Below are positions 47,631-56,403 of a DNA stretch of 64,000 nt, piece after piece (position 1 is the first letter of the stretch; each line of letters opens with the position of its first letter). The notes beneath the pieces are model-generated. The model saw nothing but the letters and a program-made list of their open reading frames with translations, did no database searches and was not told the origin of the DNA. The DNA is taken from the NCBI RefSeq assembly GCF_022397915.1, contig NZ_JAKEUO010000005.1, positions 197,980-261,979 of the forward strand, written 5' to 3'. A program made the position numbers and the translations under genes. The DNA is from Vibrio sp. Isolate34. Lineage in GTDB: Bacteria > Pseudomonadota > Gammaproteobacteria > Enterobacterales > Vibrionaceae.

Positions 47631-48722
47631 TTACTTTTTCAGTCGGTAAAGGTTGCCGTTGTCAGTGCTAAAATAAATGTCCCCGTTTGGTGAAGTTTCT
47701 ATGTCTCTTATTCGTTCACCTAACTCTTCTAGTAGGCGCTCTTCTTTTATTGCCTCACCTTGTTCATTGACCGTCACCACATTGATATGAGTAAGCTTAA
47801 GTGCCCCCGCTAACAGTTTCCCTTTGAGTTCAGGAAACTTATTCCCTTGATAAACCACTAAGCTGCCAGGTGCAATTGAGGGGATGTAGACCTTTTTAGG
47901 CGCTTCGATGCCTTCTTTGGTTTCCGAATCACCAACGCTGATAGGGCCCCAATACTCTTTGCCATGTGATGTGACAGGCCACCCGTAGTTGGCTCCTGCT
48001 TTTATTAGGTTAATTTCATCACCGCCACGAGGGCCGTGCTCAATAGACCAAAGCTTTTGACTTGGGAAATCATAGAAAAGTCCTTGTGGGTTGCGGTGAC
48101 CGAAACTCCAAATCTCGTCGAGAACCTTGTCGTTATTTACAAATGGGTTATCGCTTGGTGTGCTCCCGTCAGCATTCAAGCGCAATATCGAACCAGCATG
48201 GGTTAGGGTGTTTTGACCGTTGTCTCGGTCACCACGGTCGCCAATGGAAAAGTACAGGTGACTATCGTCAAAGGTAATGCGGCTCCCAAAGTGACGACCT
48301 GTGTCAGTTCTCGACTTGGAAACAAACACATCTTGCCAATTGGACACTTCATTGCCTTTGTATGTAGCAGAAGCGAGTGTGGTTACGCCTTCGCCATCGA
48401 CGTCTTTACTGTAGGTAACATAGAACTTATCTTCTTCGAAAGGTGATAGCGTGATATCCAACAGACCACCTTGTCCTTTTGCCCATATATTAGGGAGCCT
48501 GAACAGCGTGCTCTGGTCACCCGTTTTTAAATCAACGTGTTTAATAACGCCTGCTTTTTCTGTGAGAAGCATAGAGTCGTCATCGACATAAGCTAGACCC
48601 CATGGGATTACGAGACCGTCTGTGATCTTCTCAGCTTGCCAAGCAAAAGCCGTTGTTGAGGAAAGGGGACCAGACACAATAAGTGCCAAAGCAGAGGAGA
48701 GAATGCGGTGATAAGTGTTCAT
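47631..48722 (-). CDS. PQQ-dependent sugar dehydrogenase-like protein
   Basis: A 363-residue periplasmic protein of the soluble glucose dehydrogenase / YliI (aldose sugar dehydrogenase) beta-propeller family. Visible: signal peptide (ALALIVSGPLSSTTAFA), IPWGLAYVDDDSMLLTEKAG, GGLLDITLSPFEEDKFYVTYS, WSFGHRNPQGLFYD, EHGPRGGDEINLIKAGANYGWP. The frame opens at 48812, but ATG 48722 follows GAAGGGAC and precedes the signal peptide. Such enzymes oxidise aldoses using PQQ; PQQ genes are not in the window. Confidence 0.85.
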   Translation of the reverse strand: MNTYHRILSSALALIVSGPLSSTTAFAWQAEKITDGLVIPWGLAYVDDDSMLLTEKAGVIKHVDLKTGDQSTLFRLPNIWAKGQGGLLDITLSPFEEDKFYVTYSKDVDGEGVTTLASATYKGNEVSNWQDVFVSKSRTDTGRHFGSRITFDDSHLYFSIGDRGDRDNGQNTLTHAGSILRLNADGSTPSDNPFVNNDKVLDEIWSFGHRNPQGLFYDFPSQKLWSIEHGPRGGDEINLIKAGANYGWPVTSHGKEYWGPISVGDSETKEGIEAPKKVYIPSIAPGSLVVYQGNKFPELKGKLLAGALKLTHINVVTVNEQGEAIKEERLLEELGERIRDIETSPNGDIYFSTDNGNLYRLKK

Positions 48723-48897
48723 TGAAGTCCCTTCAGTATTACGATCTAGTGTTAGTCTAGCGTGTGTCAGCGACAGGCGGAAAGTTAAGGAGTGTGAAAA
48801 GTGACTATTCACATATTTAGTTCAGTCGGTATTGTATGATTATACAAGCTCACGTATGTTTACCCTGCCATACTCTAATTGATCCTTTCGGAGCGCC

Positions 48898-48993
48898 ATG
48901 AATACCACACCTGCAACATTCTCTCTATTTTTTACACCTCAATGTTGTTTGGTTGATATTCCGAGCCTTTTAACTACGTGTACCACATCATGA
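48898..48993 (+). CDS. 31-residue leader peptide coupled to the MFS pump gene
   Basis: ATG 48898 follows CGGAG at ideal spacing (five bases) and opens an ORF of 31 codons, MNTTPATFSLFFTPQ to TTCTTS, whose stop TGA overlaps the ATG of the MFS gene (ATGA at 48990-48993). The MFS gene itself lacks a Shine-Dalgarno, so its translation may depend on the leader by re-initiation. The leader contains a Cys pair and a run rich in Leu and Thr. No homologue was recognised; a regulatory role is inference. Confidence 0.55.
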   Translation: MNTTPATFSLFFTPQCCLVDIPSLLTTCTTS

Positions 48994-50183
48994 GCCGTCG
49001 ATTTGATTTTAAGTCGATCTTACTGGCGTGTTTGGTCATCAGTATCGGCCAACTCAGTATGGGTTTGGTGTTTCCGTCTTTACCTTGGATCGCGAAGGAT
49101 TTTGATGTCTCGCTAGAGCAAGCTCAGCTTCTGGTGAGTGTGTATTTGTTGGGGTTTGGTCCATCTCAGTTTATTTATGGACCTATTTCAGACGCTCTAG
49201 GGCGTAAAAAGGTGCTCTTGAGTGGCCTGTTACTCGCCATGCTTGGCCTGTTGATGATCATCTTCTTCAGCCATTCATTTACCAGCATGGTGTTGGGTCG
49301 ATTCCTGCAAGGTTTAGGAACAGGTTGTTGTGCGGTGCTTGCTCGCGCTTCCACAAGAGATAGATTCAGCGGATCTGACTTACCCTTGGCGATGTCCTAT
49401 ATCGCCATGGTAGCGTCTATCACTCCTCTGATTGCGCCTGTTATCGGTGGGTTTATCAACTTCCACTTTGGCTGGAGTATGGTATTCATCTCGTTACTTG
49501 GGTATGTATCATTGGCTTGGGGGGTATTGGCCTTCAAATTCAAAGAAACCGTCACTCAGTTCTCAGCGATTCCCTCACCGAAGAAAATGGCGTTGCAATA
49601 CAAAGAGCTACTCACTTCTCGCTACTTTATGAGCTTTGCAAGCATTGGCTGGCTTAATTTTAGTTTGATGATCACCACTGTGTCGGTGATGCCGTTTATC
49701 ATGCAGAACCAGATCGGCATGACGTCTGACGAGTACGCGATCTGGGCGGTGATACCTGCATTGGGTATGCTAGGTGGTACCAGCTTGTGTAACCGTATTC
49801 GCCCAATGTTAGGCAATAAGAAAACACTGTTATGTACGCCTGTGCTACACATCTCAGCTGCGTTGTGGCTTTTCTTTTGCCCACTTGAGCCTTTATATCT
49901 AATGATTGGTCAGTTTTTAATGATACTCGGTAATGGTATTGCGCTTCCTTGTGCTCAAGCTTTGGTGATGTTGCCTTACAAGAAGAATGCAGGCGCGGCG
50001 GCCGCGATGTCGGGCGGTGGTCAAATGGTTGTGTCTTCGATTGTCAGTATGGGGCTGGTTAAACTTGGACTAGGAGAGGCGTGGCATTTATCACTGGTCA
50101 TTGCGTTATTCACTGTGATTACGTTGTTTAATATCCTTCGAGGTTTTAGTAGCCAAGAAGCCAGAGACGCACAGCTTAGCTAG
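48990..50183 (+). CDS. MFS multidrug transporter, Bcr/CflA-EmrD type
   Basis: A 397-residue inner-membrane protein with 12 helices. SRRFDFKSILLACLVISIGQLSMG, GPISDALGRKKVLLSG (MFS loop motif) and VLGRFLQGLGTGCCAVLARA (motif C-like in the fifth helix) fit Bcr/CflA/EmrD drug-proton antiporters. The frame opens at a GTG (48978); ATG 48990 is chosen as it overlaps the leader stop. Codon use is like its neighbours. The substrate is not predictable. Confidence 0.87.
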   Translation: MSRRFDFKSILLACLVISIGQLSMGLVFPSLPWIAKDFDVSLEQAQLLVSVYLLGFGPSQFIYGPISDALGRKKVLLSGLLLAMLGLLMIIFFSHSFTSMVLGRFLQGLGTGCCAVLARASTRDRFSGSDLPLAMSYIAMVASITPLIAPVIGGFINFHFGWSMVFISLLGYVSLAWGVLAFKFKETVTQFSAIPSPKKMALQYKELLTSRYFMSFASIGWLNFSLMITTVSVMPFIMQNQIGMTSDEYAIWAVIPALGMLGGTSLCNRIRPMLGNKKTLLCTPVLHISAALWLFFCPLEPLYLMIGQFLMILGNGIALPCAQALVMLPYKKNAGAAAAMSGGGQMVVSSIVSMGLVKLGLGEAWHLSLVIALFTVITLFNILRGFSSQEARDAQLS

Positions 50184-50208
50184 TCAAATTAGCTAGCGAT
50201 CTCAAATT

Positions 50209-50247
50209 AAAAAGGCCATTGAAGTGATGAATTTCAATGGCCTTTTT
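50209..50247. terminator. Bidirectional terminator between MFS and fhuC-type genes
   Basis: AAAAAGGCCATTGAA (50209-50223) pairs exactly with TTCAATGGCCTTTTT (50233-50247) between two convergent genes. Confidence 0.9.
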
Positions 50248-50285
50248 AATGTTCAGCGTTTTGGTTTAAATTGCTAGAATATTGG

Positions 50286-51071
50286 CTATTCGCAGACCAC
50301 GGCAACTTTCTCGCTTGCGGCTGTTTTAGCAGGAACAGGATGGTCGATCAGTCGGATAGGGGACTCATACAGTGCAGACAATGCCTGTTCATCGAGTAAC
50401 TTATCGGCGCTGCCTTCAAAGGCAATCTGACCTTTCTTCAGAGCAACGATGTGTGTTGCGTAGCGCAGTGCAAGGTTCAAGTCGTGAAGAATCACGATAA
50501 CACCAACGTCTTCCTTTTTGTTCAGTTCAGACAGTAAACCCATCAGTTGGAATTGGTGATGAACATCCAGTGCTGATGTTGGCTCGTCGAGGATCAATAC
50601 CGGAGACTGTTGTGCAAGCAACATAGAAACCCACGCACGTTGGCGTTCACCGCCGGACAAATCGTCCGCTAGCGCCTGTGAAAACTGAGCAACGCCCGTT
50701 CTCTCCATCGCTTGTTGGATGATGGATTTGTCTTCTGAGTTCCAACGACCTAACGCGCCTCGCCAAGGAAAACGGCCTAAGCGAACCAATTCTTCTACCG
50801 TTAAGCCTGCAGAAGCTGGGAGCTTTTGCGGCAAATACGCAATCTTCTTAGCTAAGTCTTTGCTTTTTAATGAAGAAAGAGATGCATTGTTTAATTCAAC
50901 AGTGCCGTAGTCTGGTGACATCTGTCCTGAAAGCAAGTTAACCAATGTTGATTTACCAGAGCCATTGTGACCAAGAACCACGGTAAGCTCATTCGTCGGA
51001 ATTGAAAGCTCGTCAATTGAGAGAATGGTTCGCTCATCACGAACGATTTTGATGTTTGAAAGCTGAAACAT
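50286..51071 (-). CDS. fhuC: Siderophore ABC transporter, ATP-binding protein (FhuC type)
   Basis: A 261-residue ATPase with Walker A GHNGSGKST, signature LSGGERQR, Walker B VLILDEPTSALD and the switch His in VIVILHDLNLALRYA. This is the form that powers FecCD-type iron-siderophore importers. It is separated from its likely permease and binding protein (55.4-58.4 kb) and lies instead after the fhuF-like gene, 74 bases downstream on the same strand. The symbol is by function in the hydroxamate uptake system. Confidence 0.88.
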   Translation of the reverse strand: MFQLSNIKIVRDERTILSIDELSIPTNELTVVLGHNGSGKSTLVNLLSGQMSPDYGTVELNNASLSSLKSKDLAKKIAYLPQKLPASAGLTVEELVRLGRFPWRGALGRWNSEDKSIIQQAMERTGVAQFSQALADDLSGGERQRAWVSMLLAQQSPVLILDEPTSALDVHHQFQLMGLLSELNKKEDVGVIVILHDLNLALRYATHIVALKKGQIAFEGSADKLLDEQALSALYESPIRLIDHPVPAKTAASEKVAVVCE

Positions 51072-51145
51072 GTCAGTCCTGTGCTAGACCAATAAAGTTG
51101 TTCAATAAAAGTCGCTTTACTGGTCTCTAAAAATAGAGGGTGATA

Positions 51146-51904
51146 TTACGCAGTTTTTTTGTTGTCAGGGTGCCTAGGGCAATCGTCACAATACTTCCTA
51201 GAATCGCATTTGTAGACTAGGCAACAGCTCACTCTAATCAGTTTAAGCAATCCTGAATCGGCATCGACCTTGAGGCTATCTAAGTGACTTTCAGGTAGTT
51301 GGCATGCGTCTAACCAAAGCTTAGCTTGTGCAGTGATGTAGTCGTTGGTCAGGCTTGGTTCATGTTGCTGCAATTTGATCAGACTGCCTAACAGTAGATC
51401 TGCCAACAAATGGTTAGTAAAACCAGGGCGGATGCGTGTCCATTCACTTATCTGGCTGCGATAAAACTCAGTAAGTGCAAGTATGGCTTCGCCCGCTTTA
51501 GGTATCAATTCCTCAGGTGAGCCGTGTTGATGATCACCATTAAAGAAGCGATATCCTGTGACGAACTCTTTGTACCTAAACTGACCGATATTCTTGATAT
51601 CAGGCAGGGAGTGAAGGCCGTAGATAGAAACGAAGGTCACATAGATGGGTTGCCAGCAGACGAGATCCCAAGTTCGGGTCAACCAATAAGCTTTACCTGC
51701 TTCTGTGTGATTTTCCGCTAAGCCATCGTAAACGCGTTTGATCTCGATATGGCTCTTATCATTCGTCATTGCGATGCTTCTGCTGCTCAGAGAACCATAA
51801 CTGCCACTCAAATAAGGCGTGACTTGTTTAGAGTAAGCGAAGATTTTTTGATGTAGAGAAGGGGCTCTCCGACGAGTGATGATGTTGTGCAGCTGGGAAA
51901 GCAT
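51146..51904 (-). CDS. fhuF: Siderophore-iron reductase, FhuF type
   Basis: A 252-residue protein ending in the FhuF cluster motif, CC-x10-C-x2-C (from SCC to CDDC), which binds an unusual 2Fe-2S cluster and reduces ferric hydroxamate siderophores to free the iron in the cytoplasm. The N-terminal half fits the family. A Fur-like box lies about 15-35 bases upstream of ATG 51904. A later Met (51769) is an alternative start. Probably co-transcribed with the ATPase gene. Confidence 0.85.
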   Translation of the reverse strand: MLSQLHNIITRRRAPSLHQKIFAYSKQVTPYLSGSYGSLSSRSIAMTNDKSHIEIKRVYDGLAENHTEAGKAYWLTRTWDLVCWQPIYVTFVSIYGLHSLPDIKNIGQFRYKEFVTGYRFFNGDHQHGSPEELIPKAGEAILALTEFYRSQISEWTRIRPGFTNHLLADLLLGSLIKLQQHEPSLTNDYITAQAKLWLDACQLPESHLDSLKVDADSGLLKLIRVSCCLVYKCDSRKYCDDCPRHPDNKKTA

Positions 51905-51914
51905 CTTAAACCAT

Positions 51915-51940
51915 TAAATGAGAATCAGTTTCGTTATCAT
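51915..51940. promoter_or_regulatory. Fur-like box upstream of fhuF
   Basis: The stretch containing AATGAGAATCAGTTTC resembles the 19-base Fur consensus (GATAATGATAATCATTATC) at most positions. It overlaps the region just before the fhuF start. Iron repression is inferred. Confidence 0.55.
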
Positions 51941-52123
51941 AGCGAACCTTATCGAGGATAACCATACAAAATGGAGCATACCCGCGGAGAACTCGTCATA
52001 TAAGATATTTATAAATTGAGTAAGGCTTAGTCATTTTTAAGTGATAAAAGTCGCTTTAAATGATAAAAAGTATTTCTGAATCTAATATGTTGTTGCCACT
52101 ACCGAGAGTTTGAAAGCTTGACT

Positions 52124-53032
52124 ATGAACACACCTGCATTTGACCGTATTAGCCGCGTATTGGCTTATATCCATGCGAACCTTAGCTCGACACTATCGCT
52201 AGAAGATATTGCGAAACAGAGCTGTTGGTCTCGCTGGCAGCTGCAAAGAGTGTTTCAAGCTGAAACGGGACTGACCGTGGCAAACTATGTGAGAGAGTTA
52301 AAGCTAAGCCAAGCGGCTGAAGAACTGTTGGACAGCAAAGAGCGAGTGATTGATATCGCGCTTGAACTCGGATTCAATTCAGAAATTAGCTTTAGCCGTT
52401 CCTTTAAGCAGATGTTTGGCTCCAGTCCTAGTCAGTATAGAAAAGCGGGCAAAAGAGCAGGGCTTAGAAAACCGATACAAGTATCTGAAACGGTTAGTGC
52501 TGCTGATAACGGTCCACTCAGTTTTGTTGAGGTACGCATTGATGAAAGAGAGTCATTCCTTGTTAAAGGTATTACCTCCGAAATAAGCGGCTTGTTTTCA
52601 CTGACACAAGACTTTGCAGAGAAAGTCCCTCAATTGTGGGCGCGCTTGGAAGGCGAAGTGAGCTTACCAGACGACAACGCACTTCAGTTTATTGGTGTTA
52701 TTGACCTTACCCAATCTTGCTTTGATGGTACCAATATTCATTATTGGGCCGGAGTAGAGCTTAATGATGAGATTTCAATTCCTCAATTGCCGAGCATTAT
52801 CTCTGATAAGTTAGACGTACTAACCATTCCAAAGCAAACCTATGCCGTGGTTAAACATTGTGGTCCGATTGAGAACCTTAGACACACTCTGAGTTGGTTT
52901 GTACTTAATTGGCTGCCGAGTTCTGGCTATCGAGGTGTTGACGGTTATGAGCTTGAAGTATACCCATTGGCCTATCAAGCTCGTGCCACAGATGCAGTTA
53001 TGGAATACTGGGTTCCCATTATTAAATCGTAG
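52124..53032 (+). CDS. AraC-family regulator with GyrI-like effector domain
   Basis: A 302-residue protein with two N-terminal AraC helix-turn-helix motifs (LSLEDIAKQSCWSRWQLQRVFQ and VIDIALELGFNSEISFSRSFKQMFG) and a C-terminal GyrI-like small-molecule binding domain, the Rob/SoxS-like layout. The frame opens at TTG 52118; ATG 52124 is chosen. It is in line with, and directly before, the TonB receptor gene. A terminator separates the two, but it is a plausible activator of the siderophore genes. Confidence 0.85.
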   Translation: MNTPAFDRISRVLAYIHANLSSTLSLEDIAKQSCWSRWQLQRVFQAETGLTVANYVRELKLSQAAEELLDSKERVIDIALELGFNSEISFSRSFKQMFGSSPSQYRKAGKRAGLRKPIQVSETVSAADNGPLSFVEVRIDERESFLVKGITSEISGLFSLTQDFAEKVPQLWARLEGEVSLPDDNALQFIGVIDLTQSCFDGTNIHYWAGVELNDEISIPQLPSIISDKLDVLTIPKQTYAVVKHCGPIENLRHTLSWFVLNWLPSSGYRGVDGYELEVYPLAYQARATDAVMEYWVPIIKS

Positions 53033-53077
53033 TCATATCTGTGTTTTACGTATTCTTTGTAAAGCCTCTTACTCAAT

Positions 53078-53114
53078 AAGGTCAATTGTGTTTTTAATCA
53101 TCAATTGACCTTTT
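53078..53114 (+). terminator. Rho-independent terminator after the AraC gene
   Basis: AAGGTCAATTG (53078-53088) pairs with CAATTGACCTT (53102-53112), then a T-run. Confidence 0.85.
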
Positions 53115-53195
53115 TTCGTTATAAATCGGCCAAGTTCTTTGTGAACTTGCACCAAATTGTTAATTATCCCTTTTATAGATACATACAATGCAAAT

Positions 53196-53210
53196 GAGAT
53201 TTATTATTAT
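53196..53210. promoter_or_regulatory. Fur-like box upstream of the TonB receptor
   Basis: TGAGATTTATTATTA matches the 7-1-7 Fur pattern (TGATAAT-N-ATTATCA) at 11 of 14 positions. It lies 30 bases before the receptor ATG. Confidence 0.6.
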
Positions 53211-53239
53211 TTACAATAAGCATTGGTACCGAGGGAATC

Positions 53240-55363
53240 ATGACCACTCACACTCGTTTTAAGTATTCATCACTTGCAGTTGCATTGCTCACTGCATTTT
53301 CAGCGCAAGCGTTGGCGGAAGAAACCGTTACAGCGGCAGATTCGAATGTAGAAACTGTCACAATTATGGGCAAGGCGTATCGTAATACCGCGACTAAGTC
53401 GGCACTTGAGCCAGAAGAAACGCCTCAAGGTATTACCGTTATTGATGAAGAACAGTTAGAGCAACGAGGTGTTCAATCTCTGAATCAAGCCCTTCGTTAT
53501 GCACCGGGTGTTGTAACTGAAAACCGTGGTAGCTCGGTAGCAATGTTTGACTCTTATTCCATTCGTGGTTTTAGCACGAATAACGTTAACTACTACGATG
53601 GTCTTTCGCTTCAATTCTTAAATGGTTGGAACCTACAACCACAGATAGATCCGATTGCAATGCAGCAAGTCGAGATCTTCAAAGGGCCTACTTCTGTACT
53701 TTATGGCGCGATGCCACCAGGTGGTATGGTGAATATGATCGCTAAAGCGCCACAAACGGAACCGTCGACTAAAGTTGGCGTAGCAACAGGCTCACGTAAT
53801 TTACAAGAAGCTTCGATCGATACTACTGGTCAGTTTGGTGATAGCGATTTTTCTTACCGTTTGATCGCACTTGCTCGTAAGCAGGACAGTCAAGTTGATA
53901 ATGCAGAAGAAGAGCGTTACCTAATTGCTCCTTCTGTGGACTGGCAAGCAACAGACAGTACGTTGATTAACTTCAACCTGTACTACCAAAATGATCCTTC
54001 AATGGGTATCAACTCGGCAATGCCACTAGACGTGTTGAAAGCAAGCGATCCATCGGTTTCTATGGGTGACAAGAACTGGAGCAAATTTGAGCGTGAAGTT
54101 CTTATGGTCGGCTATAAAATCAACCATGAGTTTAATAGCAATTGGACATTCCTACAGAATGCTCGCTATACCGATGCTTCCTTATACCAAGAGAACACTT
54201 ATCACGTGAGTTACGACCCAAGCACACCTAATCAGCTGGATCGATACTTGTACTCTACCGATGAGAGCTTTAAAGGGTTTGTTATTGATAACCAATTGAG
54301 CGGTATTGTGGATGTTGGTTCAGTAGAGCATAACTTGTTGCTTGGTATCGATTACCAAGATCTAGACGGTAATGTTAACTACTCATCGTATAGTGCGAAT
54401 GGCAGCGGGTTTAATAGCTTTGATCCATTGAATCCGAACAATGATCTACTAGACCGCAGTGATGTGACTAAGACGGGTGAATATCTAGATGACACGACGT
54501 CAAGCCAGCTGGGGTTCTACGTTCAAGACCAAGTTCGTCTGGATGCATTAGTACTGATTGCCGGTGCGCGATTTGATCACTACAAATCTGAGAGTGATTA
54601 CTACGCCCATGAATCTGATCACAAGCAGTTCACTTACCGTTTAGGTGGTTTGTACCAGTTTGATAATGGTTTAGCACCGTTTGCAAGCTATGCGACGAGC
54701 TTTGAACCAGCTCCGGGTGTTGATAAAGCAGGCAATGAGTTTGATCCAGAGAACGCACAACAAGCAGAGATTGGTGTGAAATACCTGTCTGACGATATGT
54801 CGAAAGAAGCAACGGTTTCTTTATTCCATATCGTTAAGCAAGACATGTTGATGACAGACCCGACTAACGTTTATGGCCCAAGAATCCAAGTGGGTGAAGT
54901 GGTATCGCAAGGTGCGGAACTATCAGGACGTTGGTTCGCGACAGAAAGCTTCGATATTGCGGCTGCATACACGTATGTTGACATGGAAATCACTGAAGAC
55001 TCTAGTAACGGTTTAGAGGGTACGACACCGATCTATGTACCGGAACATACGGCTAATGTGTGGGCTAACTACAACGTATTTAACGGCATGCTAGCGGGTT
55101 CTCGATTCAGTGCAGGCGCTCGTTACGTAGGCGAAATGCAAATGGATGCAAGCAACACGCAAGGCAAAGTACCGTCTTACACGGTTGTTGATTTGTCGGT
55201 GGGTTATGATTTGGGCGCAGCCAGCGACACACTATCTGGTGCAACTGCTAACCTAGCGGTGAACAATATTTTCAACGAAGAATATTACGCGTGTTACGAC
55301 CAGTCGAACTGCTGGTTCGGTGCTGAGCAGTCTGTAGAGCTAAGCGTGAACTACGAGTTCTAA
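53240..55363 (+). CDS. TonB-dependent siderophore receptor, FhuA type
   Basis: A 707-residue outer-membrane receptor. A signal peptide (ending ALAEETV), then a TonB-box-like VETVTIMGKA, the plug domain (LNQALRYAPGVVTENRG, QVEIFKGPTSVLYGAMPPGGMVN), then the barrel to a terminal Phe (VELSVNYEF). The plug resembles FhuA/hydroxamate and similar receptors. The neighbouring FhuB-type permease supports a hydroxamate siderophore, but the exact ligand is unknown. GAGGGAATC supports the start. Confidence 0.9.
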   Translation: MTTHTRFKYSSLAVALLTAFSAQALAEETVTAADSNVETVTIMGKAYRNTATKSALEPEETPQGITVIDEEQLEQRGVQSLNQALRYAPGVVTENRGSSVAMFDSYSIRGFSTNNVNYYDGLSLQFLNGWNLQPQIDPIAMQQVEIFKGPTSVLYGAMPPGGMVNMIAKAPQTEPSTKVGVATGSRNLQEASIDTTGQFGDSDFSYRLIALARKQDSQVDNAEEERYLIAPSVDWQATDSTLINFNLYYQNDPSMGINSAMPLDVLKASDPSVSMGDKNWSKFEREVLMVGYKINHEFNSNWTFLQNARYTDASLYQENTYHVSYDPSTPNQLDRYLYSTDESFKGFVIDNQLSGIVDVGSVEHNLLLGIDYQDLDGNVNYSSYSANGSGFNSFDPLNPNNDLLDRSDVTKTGEYLDDTTSSQLGFYVQDQVRLDALVLIAGARFDHYKSESDYYAHESDHKQFTYRLGGLYQFDNGLAPFASYATSFEPAPGVDKAGNEFDPENAQQAEIGVKYLSDDMSKEATVSLFHIVKQDMLMTDPTNVYGPRIQVGEVVSQGAELSGRWFATESFDIAAAYTYVDMEITEDSSNGLEGTTPIYVPEHTANVWANYNVFNGMLAGSRFSAGARYVGEMQMDASNTQGKVPSYTVVDLSVGYDLGAASDTLSGATANLAVNNIFNEEYYACYDQSNCWFGAEQSVELSVNYEF

Positions 55364-55381
55364 CGAAGTTAGAGTCTCAAT

Positions 55382-55408
55382 AAAGCAGCCTCACAAGGCT
55401 GCTTTTGT
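55382..55408 (+). terminator. Terminator between receptor and binding-protein genes
   Basis: AAAGCAGCCT (55382-55391) pairs with AGGCTGCTTT (55396-55405). It may reduce rather than stop transcription into the transport genes. Confidence 0.75.
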
Positions 55409-55449
55409 CGTTTGTAGAAATATCGAATTTAGATTAAGTAGGCAAATAT

Positions 55450-56403
55450 ATGAGCTTAAAACCAATAGCTTCTCATTTTTCTAAAGTAAAAAATTTGAAT
55501 ACAAAACTCGTTCTAACGATGTTAACGAGTGCTTTATCGTTTAACGCGATGGCGGATTTCCAAGTCGAAGACAGTGAAGGGGTCAAAACCCTTGAAGCTC
55601 AACCTGTTAGAGTGGCAGCGCTTAACTGGGACATTGCAGAACAAGTGATCGAATTAGGCGTAACGCCAGTTGCTGTGCCTGATATTGCAGGGTATAGCGA
55701 TTGGGTTGTTCAACCTGCGATACCAGAGGGCGTGGCGGACATTGGCACTCGAACTGAACCTAACTTTTCTGCACTCAAGAAGTTAAACCCAGATGTGATT
55801 CTTATCGCTTCACCTCAGAAAGATCTTCAGGAGCGACTTTCAGAAATCGCGCCAGTACTTTACTACCAAACGTACAGCGAGCAGCACAGTAATGCCGAGG
55901 CTGCGATTGAGAACTTTAAGAAGATAGGCCAATTGCTTGGTAAAGAAGAGCAAGCGAACAACAAATTGGCTGCGATGGATGAGCGTCTTGAAGTTTTAAA
56001 AGCTGAGCTAGATAAAGCGTATCCGGGCGACAAGCCGAAAGTGACGTCTTTCCGTTTTGCGAGCACGACTTCGGTTTACATATACGGTGATAACTCGATT
56101 CCGCAATATGCGCTTGAGCAACTAGGCTTTGAAAATGCGATGGATCTTCCTGCGAGTCAGTGGGGCATCAGTCAAAAACGTATGACCGAACTTAAAAACG
56201 TCAAGGGAGGCATTGCGCTGTACTTTGAACCTTTCCCATATCAAGACAAGTTAGATCGTTCTCCGGTTTGGAAGAGCATGCCTTTCGTTCGTAATGGTCA
56301 ATTTAGCCCTGTAGCAGCAAGTTGGAGCTACGGCGGTGCTATGTCGATTTTGTATAACGTAGAAGCGATGGCGCAATCGTTGTTGACGTTAGCGGAGCAG
56401 TAA
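55450..56403 (+). CDS. fhuD: Iron-siderophore ABC transporter, periplasmic binding protein (FhuD type)
   Basis: A 317-residue periplasmic protein with a signal peptide (ending FNAMADFQV) and the FecB/FhuD fold: RVAALNWDIAEQVIELGVTPVAVPD, then LKKLNPDVILIASPQ, and a second lobe with VYIYGDNSIPQYALEQLGFENAM. It passes the ferri-siderophore from receptor to permease. Its stop overlaps the permease start by one base (TAATG). Confidence 0.88.
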   Translation: MSLKPIASHFSKVKNLNTKLVLTMLTSALSFNAMADFQVEDSEGVKTLEAQPVRVAALNWDIAEQVIELGVTPVAVPDIAGYSDWVVQPAIPEGVADIGTRTEPNFSALKKLNPDVILIASPQKDLQERLSEIAPVLYYQTYSEQHSNAEAAIENFKKIGQLLGKEEQANNKLAAMDERLEVLKAELDKAYPGDKPKVTSFRFASTTSVYIYGDNSIPQYALEQLGFENAMDLPASQWGISQKRMTELKNVKGGIALYFEPFPYQDKLDRSPVWKSMPFVRNGQFSPVAASWSYGGAMSILYNVEAMAQSLLTLAEQ

